64,000 nucleotides of DNA from Angiostrongylus vasorum. Its lineage: Eukaryota > Nematoda > Chromadorea > Rhabditida > Metastrongylidae. Where the stretch lies: the NCBI GenBank assembly GCA_018806985.1, contig JADANN010000099.1, positions 3,195,501-3,259,500 of the forward strand. Direction: 5' to 3'. The translations under genes and the position numbers were made by a program. Position 1 is the stretch's first letter. Every line of letters begins with the position of its first letter. This document shows, piece after piece, positions 41,176 through 52,200 of this stretch. The notes under the pieces were generated by a model, which did not search any database, was not told the origin of the DNA, and saw only the letters and a list, made by a program, of their open reading frames with translations.

Positions 41176-41604
41176 CATTTCAGCTTAGTTATCCAAGAAC
41201 GAATTATGCGATGGTAAGATTAAATAGAGAATGTTCGCCACGGTATAATGAGCATTCTGCTTTGCATCCATTACTAGATAAGTTCGCACAAAGCATTTCG
41301 TATTATTGCAAGAATTCATTCATTTTTCGTATAGAGTTGTACCATTCCCAAGAAAGTCATTCACTAAGCGAAAGATGGGATTGAACTATCTTGAATTTTT
41401 TGCACTACTGCTACTACTGCATGCGTTTTCTAGTGGTCAATCGTGGTTTCGAATTTCGCTTGCTGCTTTCTACTTTGCAGTGTTTCGACTGTTTTTCAAT
41501 TATTTATGAAAGAATTTTCTAGAAGTTGGTACTTACGAAAAAAAACTCAAGAAATAAATTCTAAATGGTTTTCTTTGTTTCCATTTATTAAAACTATACA
41601 CAAA

Positions 41605-41872
41605 GGGCGCGTTGCTCGGCGGCGCCCAGCAACACACACGTGGAATCGATCCCCGCGTCCATGACCCATCAAGCCTTCCATCCCTCCGGGGTCGGCAAAT
41701 TGGTACCGGACTTGTCTGGGAGGATAGCAGCACTGGCTCGATACATCGGTAGGCCATTGCAAGTTATTGTAAAGGCCAGATATGCATTTAATCACCTCCA
41801 AACAATACTTAATGAAGTCGAATGCATGGCGCATCCCTCAGGGGATTGATCAACGCCGAGAGCTTTATCCTT
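41605..41872 (+). repeat. Family A SINE
   Basis: Plus orientation; shortened head GGGCGCGTTGCTCGGCGGCG, well-kept body CATCCCTCCGGGGTCGGCAA and tail GATCAACGCCGAGAGCTTTA. Body and tail are close to the apparent consensus. Confidence 0.75.
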
Positions 41873-41894
41873 CATCCTTTATATTTATTCCACA

Positions 41895-42060
41895 TTTGCT
41901 GACGTTTCGGCGGTTCCGCCTCTCCCTTTCGTCTTTTGCCTGTCGCCTCCCTTCCCTTTCGCGCCCTACCCTCTATGGAAAAAGTGATGCACTAACAATC
42001 TCGTGTCTGCTCATCATGAAAACGGTGTCCAATCTATCAAGTCGGGTCCTGAGAGCTTCT
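41895..42060 (-). mobile_element. Penelope-type terminal fragment
   Basis: Carries GCTGACGTTTCGGCGG followed by a changed CCGCC hairpin, and ends in a TCTCGTGTCTGCTCATCATG border resembling the PLE end. The CTGANGA box is lost. It abuts the 3' end of a family A SINE. Confidence 0.45.
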
Positions 42061-42229
42061 AAAACAGTGTTCATATGTTGATGATGTCCAACCTCATAAG
42101 CTTAAGCAGTTCGTTTTAAATAACCGTTTCATGCTACTAAGTTTTTACCAAGAACTCAATTCTGTTACGTTATTAGAATGAACGGTCTCATAAAAGATGA
42201 ATGAAATTTATTAACTGGGCTAGAATAAA

Positions 42230-42910
42230 AGAAGGAGAGGGTGTCGCAGTGTTAGTGAGTGTGTTCACCACGCAGAGGGTCCAGCCTACCTAAACGCCTG
42301 TTCGACCCCCTCGCAAGGTCAACCAAGCCTCTCACCGTGCCGGGTTGAGAAGATAAAAAAGGGCAAAGCTGCTGGCGTTGATCATTCCCTGAGGGATAGA
42401 CCATACATTATACTTCATTAAGCACCGTTAGAACGCGTAACTGGACTATAGAATAACTCGCAGTGGTCTGCAAATCTATCGAGTCAGTGTTGCCATGCTC
42501 CGAGACAGTTCTCGTACCAATTTGCCGACTCAGGAGGGGCGGAAGAGCTGGTGTGCCTGCGGTGCGGGATTGATCTTATATGTAGGGCGCCTTTACCCGG
42601 TACGCTTCACGCGGGGTCAGGAGAAATTGGTACTAAACATGTATTAGATAAGCTCACTCCCTCCAATATATGTGGAAACGCTCTAGTGTGGCCATCTCAC
42701 GATTCCACGTAGAATGGAATCGACCGGCATTCAACTTTTGTCAAAACACAAACATCCTCAAGCAGGAGCCTAAACGACATCCAAAGAAGTTCAGTGACCT
42801 TCGTGAATGGTGGATGACGGAAATGAATCGAGTGTAAGAAGTGTTGATGTTAGCACATTGTGATACATGTGGTTTCGGATCATGTAATGAAAATTAATGA
42901 ATGAAAAAAG
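42230..42910 (+). repeat. Family D repeat interrupted by a family A SINE
   Basis: Head GGGTGTCGCAGTGTTAGTGA and GTTCGACCCCCTCGCAAGGT before the SINE; body GGCATTCAACTTTTGTCAAA, CATCCTCAAGCAGGAGCCTA, GAGTGTAAGAAGTGTTGATG after it. Confidence 0.5.
42352..42617 (-). repeat. Family A SINE nested in a family D element
   Basis: Minus orientation, AAAAAAGGGCAAAGCTGCTG to TACGCTTCACGCGGGG. The flanks 42230-42351 and 42618-42910 are the two halves of a family D repeat. Confidence 0.65.
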
Positions 42911-43675
42911 GGGAAACGCTATTAAATAACGCAAAGGGACCGAAAGTGGTTTTTCGCAAACTGCTGAAGAACTTTTAACCAGAATACTTAAGGAGTTAAA
43001 AACGTTGTAGGCTTAAAGAAAAGAGATTTAGCTATTTGTATATAAGTACAGTCCTTTAAAACTGTTATTCGACTTGAAAGACTTGTTTAGAATCAAATTT
43101 TGAAAAAGAGATGAGAACGAAACTGAAGTTCTTAAAACTCGAGACGAAATCTCAGCAGCCGTAGGCATCAGCAACGTATTTGGGACATTATTGTATTCTA
43201 ATGGTCTACCAGTCCTGGCTTTCTATCATTGTTGATTTTTGGCGGCCCGACGAGCAAGTTTAGGTTCCTACATTCTCTTGCAGAGTAAGCGAATGCTCGG
43301 ATGAATCTCATTCACTACTGCTCGGTCACGCTGTTTAATTATTCATTACAAAGCATGCTGGAGTCCATGGAGACTTCACTTCTTTATAAAACACCCTCAC
43401 ATGCTTTTCTTGCTACTAAAAGTATGACATTAGGAAACTTCACTCAAGAATCTCCCACTAACTCTGGTCAGTTTATTAATGAACATATTTAATGATAATA
43501 AGAAATCTGGAAGAACACTATTAAAGTGGAGCATAGGCATGCGATTACTGGAAGGTACTCGAATATGAAATTTAGCACCATCTTGAAAAAACAACAAAAC
43601 AAGATTCACTAGTATAAACTTCTAGAACACAGAACCTTTATAGTAGGAAACTAGAATCCAGTACACACTAATATC
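42911..43675. other. FMO 3' flank
   Basis: Between the family D element and the FMO stop. It should include the FMO 3' untranslated region, but I did not find a clear polyadenylation signal. Confidence 0.4.
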
Positions 43676-43879
43676 TCATAAAATAGTGGTCATATTGTAC
43701 TGCATGTCGAACCACAACAACATAAACGAGAACAGTATGAAGAAACTTGCTGTGTAGATGCAATATGATAACAAAGACATGCCAGCCGTACCCGAACAGA
43801 GAACACTAAGGCCGGTAACGAAGATTATGACCGACCAACCGGCAATCCATTTCATGCTCATGTAGCGGAAGTACTCATC
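43676..43879 (-). CDS. FMO exon 14 (C-terminal membrane anchor, stop)
   Basis: 67 codons plus TGA. DEYFRYMSMKWIAGW is followed by about 45 mostly hydrophobic residues (WSVIIFVTGLSVLC and FFILFSFMLLW), long enough for two membrane segments or a hairpin, ending NMTTIL. Acceptor ATTTTAG. This matches the hydrophobic C-terminal tail of ER-bound FMOs. Confidence 0.9.
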   Translation of the reverse strand, partial: DEYFRYMSMKWIAGWSVIIFVTGLSVLCSGTAGMSLLSYCIYTASFFILFSFMLLWFDMQYNMTTIL

Positions 43880-46193
43880 CTAAAATGCAATCTCGCTGGA
43901 TCACGTGACAGAAACACCGGCCTCTGCTATGCCGAGTTAACGACGAAACAATACATTTGCTATAAACTCATATTTACAAACTGACAAGAACTCCACGGCG
44001 TTTGTATTTTCGCATCCTGCAATTCCGCGCTTTCAACGGTCTCCTTACACGGTTTGGAATAGTGCGTATGGCATTCTCAGCTCCATCCCATTTATTCGGT
44101 CCCATCAGACGATAGACGTAAGGTGCATTAGCTCCCATGAAAAGGCGCCAAGCGAATTTCGGGTCGGAAAAGAATATCTGGAAAACAAAAGATGCCTTTA
44201 GTTGAAAGGTTTATTTGAGCACTGAGCTCATTCCAACTGCTTTGAATGATAAAGGTTATCCTACGAAATAGACGTGCATAAACAATAGAGAAATAGTCTC
44301 AAGAAGGCTGAAAAACGCTTCTAAATACTAAAACCAATGTCATTGTATGACGGAACATAATGAAGGATGAAGGATGAAGCTCTCGCCGTGGATCAATCTC
44401 TGAGGGATGCGCCGTGCATTCGACTTCATTAGGCATCGTTTGGAGGTGATTGAATGTATATATGGCCTTTATAATGACTTGTGGTGGAGTACCGATGTAC
44501 CGAGCTAGTGCTGCTATCCTCCCAGATAAGTCTGGTACCAATTTGCGGACCAAGGAGAGATGGAGGGCTTGGTGAGCCACGGGCGCCGGGATCGACTACA
44601 CTGTGTTGCACGGAGCTTCCGACCTTTGCGCCACACGCGCTCTTATTGGAACGTAACAACACACAGAAAACAGCAACACACACATCGTGCATACCTTTAG
44701 ATTAACAGGGTAAGGTCCTTCTGTAATTCTGTAATTTTCTCAACTTCCTAGGATCACTAGTTATAAGAAACATACCGTCTATCGTTGAAAAACCAGCGAC
44801 TTCGCAAAAACCTGATATTAATCGTCGTTTGACGCGCCAGACACGCAAATTTAGATAATGGACGTTATGTGGCAATTCCAACGGATTTCTCACGCTTTTA
44901 GCGATTGAATTTGTGAAACATTCGAGTAAATCCTTTTCAAAAATTGAGAACCACCATTTTTTCGCTTTAGAATTATGTAGGCCTCATTTTCGTCCAGCTT
45001 ATCGTAGTATCTAATCCTGGGTTGAAAAAGCTATACTGCTGACTGGATTAGATAGTTCATAGTGTTGCCTAAAGCAGGATGGTAGTCATTGTGAGCCCAT
45101 GACCAAATGGATATCTCATCTTTGAAATGGATTTTCTTGGCGATACATTAACGCTGGAATTTCTAAACCGGCATCCGTCTCACCTTCCAGAGATCAGGTT
45201 TGCATCCAACAAGCATGGCAATTTCGTCCATGTATTTAATGTAATCCACCTGAAATAAAGGAAATGAAATTATAAAACGACGTTTTCAAGGGTACAAGGT
45301 GGTTTCATTTCAGTCACCACTCTTACCTGTATTGTATGCTTTTCGCTCGTGAAGTACCTACGTTTCATTTCTTTCCTCTTCATCTCAATGTCTTCTAACA
45401 TGGCTTCTTTTGAAGGCAGTGATAGCTTTCCCGTGAAGACTTGTGCTACCCATCGTGCCTTAATTCACCTGATAATAAATCCTTTCAAACATTCGCGACG
45501 ACGGTGGTTTTTCGATAAACGCCGGCAATTTCGATAAGTCGGCAAAAAATAAAAACTGCTAAGTGCAGCACTTTTTATTTATAAACTTATTACTTTATTA
45601 TTGCCGTCGTTATTACTATTACCGTTGTTATTACAATTATTGTTATTACATGACCAGTCACTACATCTACTATGCGCATCCACGTACTTCTTGCACGACT
45701 CATTTCCTCGCATCCACCATCTTCGAACCTTCTTGCATGTACCTTCTGGTACTTCGTGACGACTTCTCGTCTTCGTCACGAGTACCGTATAACTAATTTT
45801 CTTTGGGATCCTAAGGCAGCTATGACAGGACGTTCTTACGCGCATTACAGCAATAAGCTGTTTCCAACAAATCTGGTACTAATTTCCAGACCCAGAAGGA
45901 TGAAACGCTTGGTGAGCTCGAAGCGGGTTCCGACCAACTCATACGTAGGTTGGACCTCACGTAATGAGCGGGACCACAATCATTGCGCTGCCTACTCCTG
46001 TCGGTTCTATTTAATCCATAACGCTCCGCCACCATATTTCGCAGCTGGTCCAACCGATTACGAGCAATTTTTCGTCGACTGGAGACTTTCTGGTACTTGA
46101 AAATACGGAATATTTTTTTAATAACTAGAGTACCTTAGGGGTTATGGACATGACAGGATTGTAGCCTTTGCACTATTGTGCTATGGGTGTGAA

Positions 46194-46268
<75 letters not shown>

Positions 46269-49200
46269 CATATATATATGCTACTTTTTACTGGGCGCTG
46301 GAGCGTTAGCCGACAAAGTTCTTTTGCCATCCTCGTGTTAGCTCAAACATAAAGAAAACTATTCACTACGTGTTGCTACGGTCCTACCAGTGGTTTGCTG
46401 TCTAATCGTGGCTAGGTGTTCGTGTGTGTCAGGTCGCGATTGAGAAAAAAGTCCAATGTTTTCATCTGGAAGCCCAGCTAGGAGTAAAGCAGTACCAGGA
46501 ATCACCGCCTTCCTGGTACCGAGGTGGTCGCATGGTGGGAAATCTCCCTCTGATCCACAAGGGCGGCGACCCTTTGTGGTGGTGCTGCCTACCTCAGGAA
46601 GGCTTCTTCCAGGGTTGACCTTGGGTCTTTAGGAAACCACAATGGTTAGATTTCCAGAGAATACTTCTGATCTCAACCTATCAGAATCCGTTGCGATTAG
46701 ACCTTAATGGGGTAGTGACAGCCGGCTGTGAATAGCGAAAACCGCGTTCGGCAGCGTTTTATAGCGTCCAAACGGACAACTCGTCCACTTCGAGTGGACG
46801 GTGGTTTTTTGCGTTTTTCCCGCTTAAAACGCGTTTTTGAGCGATTTCCTCGTGCCGATCCCCCTTCCCGGCCCCGGAGATCAGTACGAGATCAGAAATT
46901 CCCGCCTCAGCACCCCACACGCTGAGCGCTACTCTTTACGACGTCGGGCGGTGAGAGGATCAGTGAGAGGTGATCAAAAATCTGGTTGAACAAGATTTCA
47001 GTGGAAAGGGACAAAACGAGAAAGCCCACAGCATGCCATAGAGACCTCTTCTTGCCTTGCACATATAACGCCAGAACAGTTTGTTCATACGCCGAACTTT
47101 AACGCTCTTCTTGAAGCTGCTGATCGCATCAAATTCTATGTGATCGCCTTATAAGAGACGAAAAGCTGGAAAACCGTCATATCCAACTAGATTACGGAAC
47201 AGTTATCATTCATGGAAGGAAATTTTGGCAATTAAATGTCGAAGGCATTTGCTTTGCTGTACACCCACTACTTTTTTTTGAACACTAGCAAACTGTTATC
47301 CAAACTCAGCGCAGAAATACAGATTTTTTTCCTAGACCCCTCACCATACCCAAACGACAAGGGGTCCGATAAGACGGCACAGTATCGCCATAGCTGTTTA
47401 CTGCCGCGCTCAGTGGACAATGAAGTCACTCGATTGGGACAAGGAAGGCATGAAAATGGATGGGAAATTCCCTATGGTGCGAAAGTGAAGAAATCCAACT
47501 GGATAGTTCTCTGACAACAAAAACCATCTTGTACGCATACGTTGGACGATCAATGAACATAGAGAGCAACATGAAGGGAGAATTAGACAGCAGAAGAAGA
47601 TCAGCATAGGCTTATAAAAGCAAAGGACCAACAACGGACCTAAGACTCCAGGCCCACGTTTTCGATTCAACCGTGTTCTAGGAGCTGTGTTATGAAACAG
47701 AGACGTGGGCTGATACTTCATCCACATCAGGAATACTGCGTACTACTCGCAGAGCGCTTTAACGATGTGTTCTGAAATTTGGCCGGCAGTGACAACGGTT
47801 ATCACGAATGCATAGCTCAGACATTCTAAACAAATCCCATCTTCGGTATCTAGGAGGGCAAACATCAATAGCGAAGCATATGTGGGCCGGTCATATAATA
47901 AAAAGAACAAGCAACAGATGGACGAAAAGAACTGTGCAGTGCGCTCTAAAACAAAGCACGCGTCGTCTTGGATGACCACGCAAACAATGGGCGAGCGTGT
48001 TCGTGGCTAACGTCAGCCATATGCACTTGCAGATGGCAACAATTTCAGTATTACGGAATGGGCCTCGTGAACTTCACCACTTTCGAAGCAGACCACCATT
48101 ATGAACGACGTTTGCGCAAGAGAGAAACGAGTGGACTATGCTGGGGCCTCCACAACCAGTGAAGACAGGTCATAAAGTATCCAAGAAGGCAAGTTACTAT
48201 AGTGCATTATGTAAATGCATTGCTGTTAGCATTTTGCAGTATTTTTGCGCCCTATGACAAAACCATTTGGGTGTTTTTTCTGTATTCACACATTCCATAC
48301 GACGACCACAACGACATAAATGAAAAAACAGTTAATTTTTACTCAAATTACTGGTCAATGAACATTTTCAAGGGGAAATATCTTCTTTAAGTGCAGAGAA
48401 TGATTCTTCTAGTCTCGCCCCTCCATTTTGATTTGCTCTCGATTAGCTACTAAATGAGTATACATAGTGCTTTAAAAAACCCTGTACCCCCATTAAACTC
48501 AGTGTTGACACTATAGTGTCGAATCTGAACGCCACGGGCTAAATTATTTATTGAAATCACCGCATAACGTGACAAATGTATTAATGAGTGGAAGGAAAAA
48601 TAATATGAATCCGTACGCATTACCCTCATTGCACACATCTGAGCTTGTAGCAAAGTTTACCTATCAAAATCCAAAAAGAAATATAACCTACACAATTTTG
48701 AAAACCAGATACGGTTTTATATACTCCACGTATGACAAATATCTGGTTTCCAGGGTAAGGAGTCGACAGCCATCTTCAGCAGAGAGTTTAATATTATAGA
48801 TCACTGAGCGATAGTTGTTAAAGTATTTGATAATACGGTAGCTGGTCTGCGAAAGGCCTGCTGAACATGGTAAGTAAAGTATTGTTATGCATCCTATTCC
48901 TCGAATTTTGTAACATTTGTTTTCCTCGGACGTTCTCGCGTTTCGGAGTGAGCTCTTTTCGACCAGTCAACACCGGTTGTAGGCGTTGCCGTTATCGCAT
49001 TTCTTCGATTCCACCACAACAGTGGTGCATTTATGGTACTGACAGGAATCCAGAAGTTGTTGGATCACTTCTTCATCATACTTTCCGTGGAACTTTCATT
49101 ATGACCTCCTATAGTACAAATTGGAGAAAGCCTCAATCACTGTCCTACCACTGCTCTGAGCGTCGTCGATTTTCTCACGGAGGCCACTTCTCATCGCATC

Positions 49201-52200
49201 CCACAATGTGACACAGAAATTGGTCGCTCTGTTGCGCGAAGAAACACGGAGCCGACGTGCCCATTTATAGCCTTTACAACTTTCCATTTTGGCTTAAGTG
49301 CTTGTTATATGTTATTTAACAGGCTTATTCGAGTATTTATGTCCCCGAAATTACTTCCTTCATCTAGAGTCACAAATCTAACATAAATTAGTCTTAGGAA
49401 TGTATGTGAGCCATGTTCACATGTCGTGGGGGAAGCGAGGTAGGAGGAATTCCAGGCCATCAGATTTTCGTTTCGGTCTGCAACGACCGTTACTTATGCT
49501 GGTGGAGTCCGTCTATGGATTTGGCCGCGGCTTGCGCAGTTGTCATATTTGTGATCTTCTTTTCCCAGGGCTTGTCGATATTTTCTCTAACCTCCTCGAT
49601 ATGAGTACTACAGTGCTTCCAGGTCGCACCACAGGCCGCCGTCGCTCACTCTTCCGCATTGCATGGAGCTTCGCTGCATTTTGATAAAAAACCTAGCAAA
49701 TCCTACGACGGGTTGACCTAACACTCATTCACCAGTGATAGATCCAAAGCCGAGTAGACAGCGTAAATAAGTATAAAAATAAAAAGAAACGCTAAAATTG
49801 GACCGAAGTTCAAAATGGTAGGTAATACAAAAAATAGAAGCGTCAAACGTTGAAATCGACCCATCTAGAGCACATCATATTTGATTTAGAGTGTGCGGTT
49901 GAAATAAAGCAATTTTTCCCGTGCTTCTCATTATGACGTTTTCAATATAGCCATGATAATTTCGGAAAAAAGAACCATTGTCATGAATTGCTCCACTGAC
50001 GCAGAAAGATAAAGTATGAGCCAAAAAGTTGTTGATTTACCTGGATCTCTGAAATCGGCAAAATGCTTCCAATTGGTTGAATCATTCCAATCACGGCCAA
50101 ATTTTCATTGTTCGGGGAGAATACGAACTTATACAACGACACCTCGTTCTGCTAAACTACTGGTAATTTTCGTATATAGAATCTCCTTCAATTTTCTATA
50201 AACTTTACCCTGTTATAATCTTGTAAGTGCAGAGAATTGTGGTGTGTATTGTAGGGAACCCACCTCGATTGTCAGGATTTTCGGATCCAGGAAAGGAAAC
50301 CCAATAACATATCCTGTGCATGTGATAAACACATCACAGTCGAAGCTTCGACCGTTTTTCGTTATCACTTTATCGGCAGTAAACGTATCAACATCGTCCT
50401 TCAACGAAAACGATCACTTTTCAAAGAAAATGATAACTTCAAAGGATTTGTTTCAAGAAATTAGCTTTCGCAGAACGGATGTATAATGCTTTTGCATCAC
50501 TAGAAGAGATGGGTTGGATTAGAAACAGCGCACTGAATTGATCGAATCACAAAATATGTCAGGAGATACTGCATTGTGAGTCATGGCGACTTAGCTTGTG
50601 GATCAAAAGAAAGCAGTCCACATACGGTAACGGTGATGAGTCCAGAGCAAATGAGATTCGCGAGGGCGTCGTTGACTGTTGGGTGTTGTTGAAAGAACCT
50701 CAAGAAATAAGTAATATGGCATACTTGTTTCATACGCAAAATGGGATTCGCTTAGTTAACAGCTTGATATGTGTGGAACCCTGTTGTTTTGTATGGAAGA
50801 ACATATCCATGCTTACAATTATTGTTACTCCCACATCTTTTTCACCTGTAATCGTCGAGTTTAAGCGCTAAATGATAACTTTCGACAACCATTCAAGTAA
50901 TCCATAGTAAATTTGTGCTAAAATCTATTCCACGGAAAGAGTTAATACTGGGATGATAAGGATAAAATTTTTGATGCTGATCATTCCTTTAGGAGCGGGC
51001 CGTGAATTCGATGACATTAGACATGCGCAGCGGTAAAGGGAAGCATATTTGGCACATACACTGGCATACATGTGCTTACCTATGTATCAGGCCCGTGTTT
51101 TACCCCCAAGAGATGTTTGGTACCAATTTACGAACCCAGGGGATGAAGGACTTGGTTTATCCAAAGCGTAGGATCATGTATGAAACCGTGACCACATGTG
51201 TATTGTAAGGAACTTCTAACCACTGCAGTTACCCGACGCAAATGTTACTTTCATAAATTTTGCTTTTTAATCAGGAAAAAGAGTAAAAATTAACCTGTGG
51301 TTTGGTCGAAGTCCATATAATTCATGGTCCATTCTTTGTTGCACTAAATGCTCCATGAAATCGTTGGCTAATGTCCATGGAACACTGTCCATCAGCCATT
51401 TATAGTACCTTAAAAAAACTTCGGAAGTAGAAAAACTTCATGAATATAGTGAACACAATTCAGTCAACTAGAAGCATCAAGAAAAAAGCAGAGTCATACT
51501 GGTGGTTACCTCGTCATATAAAGAGTATCGTAGGGCATCCCGCCAGCGGCTACCTTGTTGAAGATCCACGTTCCCCGTCTTGTGGATATCGTCACCTAAA
51601 TGTTCTCTCAGCTAAAGCTAAGGGCTAAAAGTGAGTACATCCGTGTACATTAAAGAATAAGCAATTTAAAGAAACCTACAGTAAGAAGTACAGACTAGAG
51701 ATTATTGCATTCTGTCATTTTTTCCATATTTTTTAAAAGGTAAGACTAGAGCGAGATTGAACCAGCACCGTGCTCACGATGGTCGGCATCGTTACCACTA
51801 TTCTATCCGCTTTCACGTTATTCACTTACTACATTACATTGTTTATATTTTAGTACACGATGGGAAGATCTTGCCAAGCTTTTCTAAAGATCGAACTGTT
51901 AATTTCTCTATACATAAATGAACAATAGGGTACATTCTCTCCAACAATACAAAGTAGACCAGTCAAAATGCTGGTTACAAAGCTACTGTAAAACAAGTTT
52001 GACATAGATTTGAGTTGCTTCTTGAAGTGTGTTACAATTTTCCATAAATGTATGCAAAACCGATAAGAAATTTTAGGGTCATCAACGAAAACACAGCATT
52101 CAATTTGCTCGAGCGATCACAGAAGTCTCATCTGAATGCAACGGATGTTCAACGAATTCTCCAAATATGTTGCTTAAAACAGTACCGACTTGGCGATTTT

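Noticed and set aside
49099..49287. 62-residue minus frame considered as a mariner transposase relic
   Set aside because: I could not find the D,D34D spacing or any recognisable transposase motif.
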